Source: Trissonchulus latispiculum (lineage: Eukaryota > Nematoda > Enoplea > Enoplida > Ironidae). From it: a stretch of 64,000 nucleotides of DNA. This document shows, in pieces, positions 20,612 to 32,987 of this stretch. The notes under the pieces are model-generated. The model did no database searches, was not told the origin of the DNA, and saw nothing but the letters and a program-made list of their open reading frames with translations. The stretch spans positions 1 through 64,000 of the forward strand of contig JASAND010020532.1 of the NCBI GenBank assembly GCA_030248195.1, given 5' to 3'. A program made the translations under genes and the position numbers. Each line of letters opens with the position of its first letter. The stretch's first letter is position 1.

Positions 20612-20822
20612 AAAGGTGGTTGCGGAACGGACCCACAGAAGGTCGACCCCACCTAAAGTAAGAAGTGAGAAATTAGAAGGAGTATGCAAATTAGGAAAGG
20701 TGGTTGCGGAACGGACCCACAGAAGGTCGACCCCACCTAAAGTAAGAAGTGAGAAATTAGAAGGAGTATGCAAATTAGGAAAGGTGGTTGCGGAACGGAC
20801 CCACAGAAGGTCGACCCCACCA
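20612..20822. repeat. 84-bp tandem repeat, about 2.5 units
   Basis: Units start near 20614, 20698 and 20782. Inverted counterpart of 1578-1703. The open frames on both strands here are repeat translations, not genes. Confidence 0.9.
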
Positions 20823-22386
20823 GAGTAGATGTAAAGAAGAAGAAGAAGAGAGTAAGCTGTTGACCGAAGATATGTGGTCTGTTGAAGGAATAATGCAGAT
20901 GGTAATAGTAACGATCGTTAGTTACCGTAATGTAGTCGAAAAAGGGTACTCAAGGAAAACAGGTATAAAGCGAAGCAAGCATAATCTAATCCCTTATCCG
21001 TCTTAAGGATGACATGAATGTTTAATGTATGAATGACTGTAATTAGCTAATGAAGCTGCGAATAAGAAAATGGAGGAATCATTTTGTTTTGGTCTTCCCC
21101 CCCCCTAGTCAAAACCCTACCCATTTTTCCGGTGGAGGTTGTAATGAAATTGGTTAAATAAAAAATCAAATTTTGAAGAAATTATCCAAAATGAGGGATT
21201 TGCTCAATGGTCACTCGTAAACGCCAAAGAAGGCCTCAGAAAGTGGATTAAGTTAAGGATTTCCATAATCGTGGTTACCTAAGTGAACGTCCAAGCTGTA
21301 TTTGTATTTGTGTGTGTAATTAAGAACAGGGTTGCCAGTCTCTAAAATATAACTAACTCCTAGGGAAACGAAAGGGAAGATTAGTTAAAAATTGCAGTAT
21401 AGGGTCAGGGTATCACTAACACAAGAAGAATAACATTCTAGATTACTAAACATATTAGTCAGTTAGGTAGTTTGAAAGGAAATTCCTTGATATTCCCTCC
21501 TTGTGAAAAGCGGGTGCCTTTTCACTTGAATCTTGTTATCCCCAAATAAATAATAATTGCAAATGTTCACACTTTAATGAGGAGCTGGTGCCTCTTCATT
21601 AGGACCCAATCTTAGACAACTTACCTATTATTACCGGCCACCCAAAAAACTCGAAGAAAAGGTCTTACTATCATCCACAAAAGTGCGTAATCACTCTCTG
21701 TTTGCAAACAATAATCTCAATTTACGGTCAAATTTAATCATATGAAGATGGTTCGTTGGTATACGGTAGTTACTGTGTGGAATTAACCTTAATCAGCAAA
21801 TGACATGTAGGTACAAATGCATAGGTAACAGTGTTTAGACGTAGGTAGTCATGTCCAACGTTATTTGGCATTAATTTTCCACTTTTAATAATCCGTTTGG
21901 TTAAATTAGCAATAATATGAGTTAAATATGTTAATTAGGGTTAATTAGTGTTAATTAGGTAATTATTACGTAATAATCAAAATTTTATGTGGAAACATAA
22001 CATAGGCTCAATCGAAAGGCAATTCGACGCTGATTCCAAAAATGTAAAATTTATTTTCCAACTCCCAATATTAAGAAAGTTATGGCCAAAAATGTTTTCG
22101 TAAAATGTTTGCCGTTTCGTAATTTTAGTATTTCAAAAAGGGTGTAACTTTACGTAACCTTTGTGTTAAGTCCAGTCATATTGTCTGGAAGGCTGTCCTC
22201 ACATGAACTTTGGGCTGGCCTTTAGTCCAGCAGGAGAATTGCCTCTCGAAAAGAGAGTTAGTATACACCTTTTCTACATCCTATTGGTTCGAAGGGGGCC
22301 TAGTTGCCTCAAACACAAATTAAATCAAAAGAAAGAAAATCCAATCTAGGTAGTTAAGTACGTAGAATTCAATAATATAATTTTTA

Positions 22387-25300
22387 GTTAGCTAGACTTT
22401 ACGTAAAAAATAACTATGTGCATATTTTTTCATCTTTTTCCTGTTTTACTTTCCTCCTGGCTCTCGTTTTCTTGCTCTCGACCTGTTGGAAACAGGGAGT
22501 TTCCAGTAGCAAGGAACAATTGTTGCCGGAGACAAATGACCGCCACGCTTTGTTTTCGGCCAAAAGTCCAAGCAAAACTCAAGAATGAGGGGCCGAAAAC
22601 AAAGAATTATTAAACTATTTTTGACTCTAATAAACTAATTTTCTGATTTAACTTAAACTATTGAAATTTCTTGCGTATTGTGTAGGCCCAAGTTGGCCAA
22701 AACCCCGCAACTTTCTGTCAATTTTTGGGCAAGTTAAGAGCGTACTTTCATCATCTATCCCTTTGGTTACGTTTACATGCAAACCCAAAATTCTATAAAA
22801 TTCGCCCAAATTTCGACCCCGAAATCCATCAAAAAAGGGACCAGTTGGGGGCAATATTTCCCCAATATCATTAATCTGACCCCTCACCTGGTCTCCGGGC
22901 CGAAAAGAGCCCGGATCTTACATGCAAAACATGGGAAGCTTCTAGAAGCTTCTAGAAGCTTCCCCCAAAATTAAAAGACACCGCTTTTATTGCGGGCTGT
23001 CAGCGAGCTGTCGCTCGCTCCCCAATTTTCAAATTCTAATCAGTGTTCGTTAGTACACAGCCGAGAGCGGCTGCAAAAATGTCCCCTTTCCCCTGTGTAC
23101 TGCTTCTCGTGTCACTGGTGTGACGCGGGAAAATAGCAGTACACACCCCCCAATTCCAAAAAATTGGGAATCTCTCTGGCCCTCGGGCCAGAGAGGTAAG
23201 CTGAGCTTAAACCCGAACACTAACAACTTGAGTGGCCTTATGGACCTTCTACGTCCGGCCTAGAACTGCCACCTAGGATAAAATCTAGGATTATATTGTG
23301 GCCCTTTTGGCCGAATTTTATGTGTACTTGTGTTTTTGGCCGATTGGCCCTTTTTTATATGTTAAGGCCAAAAGGCCACTATTTTTCGAATCCAAGCCGC
23401 GGCCAGGAGGCCAATACTTTCGCTGTTTTTGGGCCCCAGAGCCCCAACTTTTCTGTACTCACGAGTACGACACTATAGCCAATTTTATGTTTTCTAGCAT
23501 TTTGGGCCTTCGGGCCACATTTCTGTTCCATAGCATGTCGGGCTTTCGAGCCGATTTAATTCCCATTACACTCTTATTTCGTTATTATTTTATGATTTCT
23601 AAATAGCGGATAAAAACGTGCCTCTCTCGCTTTTCTGTTGTACATTTCGTCTTTCTAGTCAAACCAGAAACTACTCTTTTCACAACAAAATTCCCCTTTT
23701 CTTTTCCTACCTTTCAGTTGTCACTTTTGGGGATTCGTTTTGTAGATTTAACGGGATTTTGAGTGGGGCCTAACCTCTGAGTTTTGAGTTAGAGAGCCCC
23801 TTAATCACGGCTCTGAAATTAATAAGCTAGCTAGCAGAAACGTTCTCCCCACAGCCGGCAACTAGGAGTTGCCGGCCAGGATTTTTACAAAAGGCACTGC
23901 GGTAGTTTAAAATAACAGTTCTGTATTGTGTCTTAATTTCAGCGTTAGGTCGGCTTCAAAATTGATAGGTATTAAAACCGTATAGGTCGTTTTAAAACTG
24001 ATCTTAAAACATTGAGTTTACATCAATCTCAGTTAATTAATTATTAAGCAGTTTTGGGAGGAATGGCCGGCTTCCTCAGCTTTCTGTAGTTTTCAGTTAA
24101 TTGTGTATTTAGTTTAATTCAACTTGTTGCTAGTAATAATGGCCGAGCAATTATTACTCACTGGCTTTCTTGCAAATCTTACACAAAGTCCCCCCCAAGT
24201 TTCAAGTTCTAGTTTTCGCAAAATTTCTTTTATATGGCAAGGCTGTAGAATTGCAAAAGCAAAATTCGAGCGTAACAAAGTTTACAGTTTTACAACCAAA
24301 TATGCACATAGAACTAGGGTTTAGTCAAGTAATGTGTACCTTTAGTTAGATATGTATTGGGAGAATGTGCTGTTAGGGTGTGAATGCGTCTCTAAATTTA
24401 CGTAAGGCGGTTATTCGGGTAAACCCCTCATGGAGCGTGAGGTTCCGAATTTAACCAAGTTTCAGAAATGCATGATTTGAATGAATCTTGAATGTTTGTT
24501 TCGTATACTGTTTCGAGTGTCTGATGAATGAATGTTTTGATTAACTGAGCAGCAACTCACGGAAACTCCCCTTGTACGATAGGGGTTGTGAGGATTGCCA
24601 TCTTGGTATAAATGTTGTTAAGACACTGCCCAACTAATGATCTTCAGTTTTAAATTAATATTTCTCACACTAGCAACTATTGTTCAACAATAATTAGTAG
24701 TTGAATCGTGTTTCTCGATAATCATTAGTACATTAATTGGGTTAGTTGAATGTCTGTTAGTCATATGAATCGCAAAATTGGGATAATCCAGAACGCTATC
24801 AATTTAGCACATGGAAGTATCGACTGTAACTATCGGTAATAATTACCCAAATTATAGTTGTCTTAAAACTAGTATTATCAAATTAAAGAGCAGAATTCTG
24901 ACGGGTCTAAAAAACGTTGTCGGTACGGATTGTTCCAAAACCCCAACGGTATGTCGATTCCCATCGGGTGCATGGGCTCGTACGTCCGGGACTATCATAG
25001 AATTCCTATTTTAGGTGGGAAGTTGTGTGACTGTGAATAAGTGCCTAAATGTCAGATTACCGATTGATGGTCGAGAGGATGTGTGCCAGCATGAGCAAGT
25101 GTCTATTGTCGCGTCGTGTCATATGTAAATCAAGTAGTTAGCTTAATTCAGAGTCACGGGGACTCCCAGAATAGGCTTTAACTACTAAGTAGTCCTCGAT
25201 TCGTCCGCGTAGGTAGTCCTATGCTCAAAGAGCGGACGAATCGCAAAGAAGGACTTCGCGCTGGCTTATTTTGCAAGTGTACTAGGTTTGTATAAGCAGC

Positions 25301-26347
25301 AATACGTAAGCAGTATAATCAATACCTGAAAATATATAAATAACAGTTAGATAATACAATAATGTCAGTCAGTAGATAAGACTTAGAGAACTCCGTGAAC
25401 CATCTTCTAATGAATTTCAGAAAAGTAGTAAGTTTAAGAAAACGAATGTTTTGTGTTTAATGTCAGTTTCGTGCAGGAAACGGGCGCTTTCTTGCTCATT
25501 AAATGCCTAATACTTCCATTTCACGTCTAATTAATGCAAACCCCAAATATCTACGGAAGAACCGTGTTGTACTTGCGATTTTCTGCACTATATAGCAGAA
25601 AATCGCCTAGAAATTGATATTTGGGTAAAACCCGATTGTGCCAAAGCAATAACGTACAACTAAGTCCGTTTTAATCGAAAATTGGCCAACAATACGCTGT
25701 TTTTGATTGTCCTGGCCAAACATCACTCAAAACTTGCGAAGTTTCAACTTTTATCTCAGAAAGCCATCCAAAGTGAGTAATAGTTGTTGGGTTTGATTCC
25801 CGCACTTGTGTCCTGTTCTAATGGGTTTTAACCCATTTGATTCAGGTGATCCAGAAGAGCTCATCTGTCGGAGAAGCGATCTGCCTGTGGATAGTTTAGT
25901 GTCAGTGGATGATCAGTCCGAAGCGTCTTGTCAGTAGTCAAATCCAGTAGTCAGTATTTTGGTCAGAATTGTGTCAGTGTGATCCGAATCAGTTATCAGT
26001 CCAGAACCGTCTTTTGGAAGGTACATTGCTGAACACTTTATGAAACCAGGAGTTAGTAACTAAGGCAGAGACCATTGCTGGCACCGAATCAAGTTGGGAA
26101 TCACTGAAACCTACTCGTGTTTGAACATTGCTACAGTTTTTCTTAAACCTATTCTTAAAAATAATTAATCATGTTCAATTTGCCTATTGCCCTACATCTC
26201 TCCGTCCTGGGAGCTCAGGCTCCCCGGTCTCTGGCTTAGGTCTAACCCTAACCAGTCTATCGGAAGTGCACCTAGATCCTGCGAAGTCCGATTTAAAGAA
26301 GAGCACCTATTAAACTATATCCTCTTAATTTATATTAATTATAATTC
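22387..26347 (+). other. Non-coding 3' region of the plus retroelement
   Basis: About 4 kb without a credible ORF. It holds a short agcttctaga repeat cluster (22935-22970), a cluster of short GC hairpins such as gggccttcgggcc and ggcccttttggcc (23290-23560), and AT-rich sequence. No reverse transcriptase remnant was seen. It ends at the plus LTR; no clear polypurine tract precedes the LTR. Confidence 0.6.
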
Positions 26348-27342
26348 GGGCATCTCCTGGTAACTCCCCGCCTAGACCGACCCCTGTGTTTGCACTCTCC
26401 ACCGTCCAATAGCCGCCTTAGATCTGTGGGATTCCTTGAGAGTCTTTAATACCAGATCTAAGCCCGCTCACCCATTCCCGGAACAGAAGTGTTATATCCC
26501 TAACTTTAATTAATTATCAGTCAACTGTTGATTAGTTTGACTTTGTGATTAGACGGATAAGGAAGCTAACTTATCACACACAATTCATAAGTACGCACTG
26601 TACCTGACAGTACCCTGTAACCAATACCTGAAGAAGAGGAACCCAAGGTTAGGCTAGAGTGAAGTTTAAGCCCCTGTTAGAAACTATAAGGAAAGAGGAA
26701 GAAAGAAAGAATCAGTAGTCGAAATACTAGTAATTAATCTTCCCCTATTATCGGTCAATTTAAAGTATTAATCTATCAAAAGAGTTGGCAACCCTGGTAC
26801 CCTGTACGTTGATTATATATTGTTAATAATTGCAGTGAATATTAATTGTCCAGTGACCCCTGTCTGATAACTTTACTGTCATTACTGTTACTATTCATAA
26901 AGCATACCTAACCCTGTTGTTGGTTAATAAATCACTGTGTACTCATCCAGACTTAGTTAGGAACAGCCTTGCTGAGTCAGATCCTGCTGCGATCTTATTG
27001 CTGAACTAGATCCTGTCGAGATCTTGCTGCCGAATCAGATCCTGTTGCGATCTTGCTGCTGAAAACGATCCTGTTGCGAACACATTGTTGGATTGAATCC
27101 TGCTGCGATCAACCTAACGACCCCTACCTAAACGAACTCACGACTACACCCCTATCAGGTTGGCCGTAGAGATCCCCGATTTTGGCAAACTACATTTCGG
27201 GAATCTGGTACCTAAGTTTGTCTAATTAGGCAAACGTGCTGACCTTCCGTGTAACTGAACCTATCAGCCTAATACGACCCCATTTCTTGAAATCGAATCA
27301 AATCCAGCCAATTCTTCATTTAATCCAACTCAGTTCATTACA
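26348..27342 (+). repeat. LTR, plus orientation (3' LTR of the plus copy)
   Basis: A 995-bp copy of the 14160-15154 LTR, inverted relative to it, with the same 31-bp array and a TTAATAAATC signal. Its first base is G instead of the T of TGGCATC, and it ends CATTACA. No gag follows, so it is a 3' LTR (or solo LTR). Divergence between the two LTRs is visible but moderate. Confidence 0.85.
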
Positions 27343-28080
27343 TATATAGCTAAAACTGATGTTACAATTTTCGTGTGCAAAGACTGATTTGCATTGCATT
27401 GTATTTATTTCATTAGTGTTTGCTTTGCTTCAGAATTTAGATAAAATAAATTGTTTAAAATAAACATATATAGATAAATGATAACTTTCTCTCTCGCGGT
27501 TTACTCGATAAAACCGCCATAGTCATAGTAGTGTAGTGGCTAGGGTGTCCGCTTGGCACTGTTCTGGACACAGATCGGAATCCTTCTTCTGGTATAATTT
27601 TAGTTTCACAATTGGCAGTGGCAAACGGCAATAAAATACTCCCATTCTTTTGTCTCAGAAACGGTAAATGTCGGGGAGTTGAAACTAGTCAAAAGCTAAC
27701 GTCACCGTACACTAGAACAGTATGATGAAAACAAACAAAACGTTGAATACATAAATCCCAAACTCTACGGCGGTATTATTCCCCTTTTAAGGGGTAACTT
27801 GTTTCCATTTTTATGTCAAAAATCGCATTTTCAGTCATTGGTATTGCCACAAAGCATTCCACTATGAAGCAGTTTTGTTTGACATTAGACGCATAGGTGT
27901 ACCAGGCTACAGTTTACACGCTTGTTAGCTCAGCAGCCCCGGTAACGGCTACACGCAGAATAAAGCGGACTACGTAAAACTACATGTCATGTAGTGTTAC
28001 TACATCGCAAACTTAAACGATGTAGTTCTCAGGAAAATTCATTCTACAAAACCGTCGATGGGCTGCTGATTTAATGCATT
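27343..28080. other. Intergenic sequence with a possible tRNA-derived SINE fragment
   Basis: No ORF of note. A tRNA-like piece is described separately; the rest is unremarkable. Confidence 0.4.
27522..27595 (+). repeat. tRNA-like SINE head (weak)
   Basis: Positions 27529-27539 read TAGTGTAGTGG, a good polymerase III A box. Positions 27573-27583 read GATCGGAATCC, an imperfect B box at about the right distance. The cloverleaf looks degraded, so this is more likely a SINE relic than a working tRNA gene. Confidence 0.35.
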
Positions 28081-28296
28081 AAGGGGGGGTCGCCGGGTAC
28101 CAAATTTTATAGTCACCGATTTCGCTCATTTTCGGGTGTAATATACCCCCATATGTGTCCAAAAACAAGACACATTTTTAAGTCCAGGGTCAATCCAGTT
28201 AAGAGATATTGCAGTTCAAATCCCTACAATTTAGTATTTACGCCACTATGCCTCGCTAAGGGCTTCGAAATCGTGTACACATAGGGTGACAAAAGA

Positions 28297-28488
28297 CTAC
28301 GGTATGGTCAATACATCAAATTGAAGCCTCTATCTTGGGCTATTTATTGCTGTGCAAATGACAATGATACGCCAAGCAACGAGTGAGAAACGGCGTTTGA
28401 ACCACTTGCTCAAGCTCCTTCCGACTGTTATTAACTTCAAACTTTAATGCGGCTTAACTTTCTCATACTGCTTTGTAGAGACTTGGTG
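28297..28488. repeat. 192-bp direct repeat, copy 1
   Basis: Matches 28778-28969 with a few substitutions; both start near tatggtcaatacatcaaa and end tttgtagagacttggtg. Confidence 0.9.
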
Positions 28489-28777
28489 ATCTGAAAAAAT
28501 TGTCTGGAAACAGTTAAAATCGCAAAAAAATAGGTTTTAAAATGCAATACGCGTGGTTTTTTTATTAGATTTATGTCGAAAATGGTCGATTTATGTCCAA
28601 AAAGGGCCATTTTTAGCTGAAAAAATTTGGGTACAATTTTTTTGGAAAATTTGCGATTTTTTAAACCCCCCAAGCCAGATTTGGACTTTTTACTCCCCCC
28701 CCCCAATCCAAACGTGCGGTGCACTTATGATTAGACAGGGGTTTTAAACATAGTTTCCTTTGGGGGGGTATCGTATG

Positions 28778-28969
28778 CTACTGTATGGTCAATACATCAA
28801 ATTGAAGCCTCTATCTTGGGCTATTTATTGCTGTGCAAATGACAATGATACGCCAAGCAACGAGTGAGAAACGGCGTTTGAACAATTTGATCAAGCTCCT
28901 TCCGACTGTTATTTACTTCAAAATTTAATGCGGCTTAACTTTCCCGTACTGCTTTGTAGAGACTTGGTG
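28778..28969. repeat. 192-bp direct repeat, copy 2
   Basis: Second copy of the 28297-28488 segment, same orientation. The interval between them is non-coding. Confidence 0.9.
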
Positions 28970-31009
28970 CAAGAAGATAAAATGTTCAGGACGTCGAGAG
29001 CTTCAATTTGATATAAAATTTGGCTGTATTTGAAAAATTTGAAAATTTGCCATTTTTTGACTCTAGGCCTCCGTCATTGGACTAAGGCGTGCATCCATAG
29101 TTAAACACCAGCAATTGCAGTTAAATTTAGCACACATCTTCCTTTCATATGTGCAAACTGGAACACCGAATTTGGTTGGAATAGCTCGGCTTTCACCCGA
29201 TTTATGGACCATTATATCCAAAAAATTGAGAAAATGACGTATTTTGAGGCAAAACGCAAACGCGGTAACAAAAAGTATGAACTATCCACAAGTAGCAGCA
29301 TGAATTTTGCGTATGGAAATTGAACCTCTATTTGTGTACTCTGTTAATATCTATACGCGAAATCTGTGCAGTAAACGGTTAGACGAAACACGACGAAACA
29401 TTTCTTTGCTGACGTTTTTGTAAGTCAAATTTGTGCAAAAACCGGCTTCACCCAACTTTGAAAATTTTTAGAAAATCGCTGAGCTAACGCAAGAACACCT
29501 CATATACATAGATATTAACACGCTACCTTAGTCCAGATTAACATTTTGCCCAGCTATAGCTCGTTTGCTCTTGCACAGCGCTCAAACTTTTGGTTACCGC
29601 GAAATTTTCCTAACTTTTTCGTTTTCCTATGTTTAACACATGCCGGGGCCACCTTTGGAGGACTATTGTGAATGATAGGGAAAGTTTTGCAACAAACGCA
29701 ACTGTCTTGTTTTGGGGACCCATGGGGACTACAAAATATGTGAAAATGAGAAAAATCGGAGACGGTCGAAAATCCGCGACCCCCCCCCTTATGCCAACAC
29801 CTATTTTTGGGAGCCCCCCCCCCCCCCAACTGGGGGGGGGGGCATAGTTTCCCTGGAACTTTGGGTCTGGGGGGGGGGGGGGTAAATCTTGGCCGACCTC
29901 CAAATTGTGATGGGGGGTACCCCCCCCAACCCCCCCGCCAACCCCCCCCCAGAATTCGGACTTCAGAAATTTCGAAAAATGGCCAAAAAATGCAAAATTT
30001 TCTGTAATTTAGCCCTTTTTTCATCAAAATAAGGCTTGTTCTTAACGTTTTAGGTGTTTTTGCACCGTTTTAAAGCGATTTTAGGTCAAAATTTTAGAAA
30101 AATTTTTCAAAAAATGACCATTTTTCGACCAAATTTAGCTAACTTTTTGGGTCCAAAAATCGTTGGGGGGGGTTCGGGGTGGGTAGCCAAAAGTTGGGGG
30201 AGGGTAAGTAAAAAAATCTGAATTTGGGGGGGATACCCCCCCAAACCCCCCAAACCCCCCCCCCAAAGGAAACGAAGGGGGGGTAGAAATTTTTGGGGGC
30301 CCCCGCCCCCCCCCCCCCCGGGGGGCCTAGTTTCACCGGAAATTTTGGTTGGGGGGGGGGGTAAAATTCGGAAAGTGGGGGGTCGCCCCCCAAATGTTTT
30401 GGGGTTTACCCCCCCCCCGGGCCGAACCCCCCCCCCCCCAAAATTCGGACCTCAGAAAATTCAAAAAATGGCCTAAAAACGCAAAATTTTTTGTATTTTA
30501 ACGCTTTTTTTGTCGAAACAAGGCTTGTTTTTATCGTTTTAGGCGTTTTTACACCGTGTTAAACCAATTTTAAGCCAAAATTTGAGAAAACTTTTTCAAA
30601 AAATAACCATTTTTTAGCAAAATTTAGCTAACTTTTTGACCCCAAAAAGTGCTGGGGGGGAGTTCGGGGGGGGTAACCAAAAGTGGGGGGAGGGATAGTC
30701 CAAAAATCTGGGAGGGGGTAAAGTTGGTCGAAAATTTTGGGGGGGAGTACCCCCCCCAACCCCCCCCCCCCCCCTGGTGAAACTATGCGGGGTAGTCGCA
30801 TTGGTCACAATTTGGGCATTTTTAGGGAAAATTTGCAAAATTTTTCAAAAAAGTCCAACTTTTTGGCTTAACGTGTTTATTATCGCGAGAAATACACGTT
30901 TATAACGGTTTTATGGACTTCTAAGCCATAGGTGTGTTAGGGGGGGGGGTGGGGGGACCCCTCCCCCCAAATGGAGGTGTCGCCAACCCCCCCCCCCCCT
31001 AAAAAGTTT

Positions 31010-31649
31010 GGCACTTATTTAGATGGGGGGGGCCGATTTTTTCGCCTTGGTGCCCCCTTATGGTTCGAAAAAATGTTTTGTCTCCGATTTGGCTGACAAG
31101 TTACCCCAAGGTTAAATCGAGGTCGCTGATTTCAAAAATCAAATCGAGAGATCGATCCGATCGATCTATCGATCAGTAGAATCGATCGATCAAAATCGAT
31201 CAAAAAATTTTTTGTCACCAATTTTCGCGAAAAGTCGCCCCTAGGGTAATTCGGGGGTGCTGATTCCGAATCTGCAGTCGAAATTTCGATCCGAGCTGCC
31301 AAAATCGAGTTATTGTCGAATTTTTGAAAAATCGATGAAAATCGATTTTTGCGGGCGAACGATCGATTTTTATGAAATTTCGAGTGCAGATTCGGAATCA
31401 GCGGCCCCAAATTACCCTAGAGGCGACTTTTCGCGAAAATTGGTGACAAAAAATTTTTTGATCGATTTTGATCGATCGATTCTACTGATCGATCGATCGA
31501 TCGGATCGATCTCTCGATTCGATTTTTGAAATCAGCGACCTCGATTTACCCTTGGGGCAACTTCTCAGCCAAATCGGAGACAAAAAATTTTTTCGAACCA
31601 TAAGGGGGGACCAAGGCGAAAAAATCGCCCCCCCATCTAAATAAGTGCC
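31010..31649. repeat. Fold-back: about 277-bp inverted repeat arms
   Basis: Arms 31010-31287 and 31374-31649 are near-perfect reverse complements around an approximately 86-bp spacer. The arms contain a cluster of GATCGATC-type palindromes. The ORFs on the two strands that share a C-terminus are a direct consequence of the symmetry. Confidence 0.9.
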
Positions 31650-32987
31650 AAAAGGGCACTTATTTAAAGTGCCAAAAGTTTTTCCTACCCCTCCCCCCAA
31701 ATAGATTTTTTCAGACCCCTCCCCTCCCCCCTAAAAATTTTCAAACCCTACCTATAAATTTTTGAAAATTTTTAGCTAAAAATTCGAAATTTTTCCAAAA
31801 AATTAGCGAAAAATTGCTAGAATTCGCTTAATTAAGCTAAAAATCGTTAAAAATAGCTGTAAATTGAGAAAATTTTTCATTTTTTTAACGAAAAAACCGA
31901 CTTTTTTCGAAATTTGCTACCCCCTCCGAACCCCCCCAACGATTTTTGGACCCAAAAAGTTAGCTAAATTTGGTCGAAAAATTTTCATTTTTTGAAAAAT
32001 TTTTCTAAAATTTTTATCTAAAATCGCTTTAAAACGGTGCAGAAACACCTAAAACGTTAACAGCAAGCCTTATTTTGATGAAAAAAAGGGCTAAATTACA
32101 GAACATTTTGCATTTCTGGCCATTTTTTGAAATTTCTGAGGTCCGAGTTCTGAGGGGGGGGTTGGGGGGGTACCCTCATCACATTTCGGAGGTCGGGCAA
32201 GATTTACCCCCCCCCCCCAAGACCCAAAGTTCCAGGGAAACTATGGTTTTAAACTCGAATACTTGATTGGCAACATGTTTCTAAGTCTAAAATAAGGTCA
32301 ATATTGAGCCAGAAAGTCCATACACCCGTTAAAAACGTGTATTTCTCGCAATAATAAACACTTTACGACAAAAATTTCGACTGTTTGAACAATTTTGCAG
32401 AATTCACCCTAAAAATACCCAATTTTTGGCTAATTACCCCTCCCCCCTTGTTGGGGGGGGAACCGGGGGCCCCCAAACAATTTTTGGGGGTTTGTAAACC
32501 TGGCTGGGGGGGGGGGGTGACCCCTCCTCCCCCCCCCAAATTACACCAATGCCCCCAGTTGGCATAGTTTCACCGGAAATTTTGGTTGAGGGATGGGTAA
32601 GCCTTGAAAATTTTGTGGTCGACCCCCGAAATGTGATGGGGGTACCCCCCTCTCGAAATTCGGACCTAAAGAAATCCAAAACATGGACTAAAAATGCAAA
32701 ATGTTCTTCATTTTAACGCGTTTCTCGTCAGCTTGTTTTCATCGTTTTAGGCGTTTTCTCACGGTTTTAAAAAGTAACGTAAAGTTGGTCGAAAATTTGG
32801 GGGGGGGGAGGCCAGCCGGAGACGGAGCCGATCCCTATTATATACCCCCTACGTTATGGCTTTGGGATCCCGGAGTCCACTACCTAATTTCCACCCTCCC
32901 CCCCCCCCTCCGCCCACACGACCCTAAGTTCCAGGGTTAATACTGCTCAGTGCTCACAAGTCACAGGAGATTAACTGTAGCCTTGAT

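Larger units (their letters stand above)
15155..22386. repeat. Right arm of the long inverted repeat
   Basis: Inverted counterpart of 1-5609. It is longer because it keeps the full ORF4, has an extra MITE and one more 84-bp unit. It begins exactly at the outer edge of the minus-strand LTR. Sequence 22387 onward has no partner in the window because the left arm is cut at position 1. Confidence 0.85.
15155..27342 (+). mobile_element. Giant LTR retroelement, plus-strand copy, interrupted by the minus copy
   Basis: ORF3 (15172), ORF4 (16979), a non-coding tail of about 8 kb and a 995-bp LTR at 26348-27342 follow one another in plus orientation. They match, inverted, the 3' half and the LTR of the minus-strand copy. 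The plus copy lacks its own LTR-gag-env part in this window. If the minus copy inserted just upstream of ORF3, that part should lie left of position 1. This assignment is inferred from repeat order. Confidence 0.6.
28081..32940. repeat. G/C-run repeat block with direct and inverted duplications
   Basis: No gene. Long C or G runs alternate with AT-rich blocks. The block 29940-30175 is repeated directly near 30420-30660 and inverted at about 31935-32150; 30800-30930 recurs inverted at about 32310-32430. Segments near 28100-28180 and 29590-29780 have diverged relatives at 59940-60070 and 60970-61150, so this is an interspersed, probably non-autonomous family. ORFs here with runs of Pro or Gly are homopolymer artefacts. 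Confidence 0.7.

Noticed and set aside
20616..20828. ORF of repeated VAERTHRRSTPP units and its opposite-strand frame
   Set aside because: Translation of an 84-bp tandem repeat whose period is a multiple of three.
1..22386. The inverted arms as terminal inverted repeats of one 22-kb DNA transposon
   Set aside because: A 995-bp LTR pair, a primer-binding-like site and gag/env genes, and the exact junction at the LTR edge, fit nested retroelement copies better. No transposase is present.
22387..26347. A decayed pol gene in the non-coding part of the plus retroelement
   Set aside because: No RT, RNase H or integrase motif could be recognised in any frame; ORFs are at most about 100 residues.
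27522..27595. A functional tRNA gene
   Set aside because: A box is good but the B box is imperfect and no stable cloverleaf was evident; reported only as a SINE-like relic.
29554..30838. ORFs rich in Pro/Gly in the C/G-run block
   Set aside because: They come from G and C runs and are matched on the opposite strand; no conserved motif.
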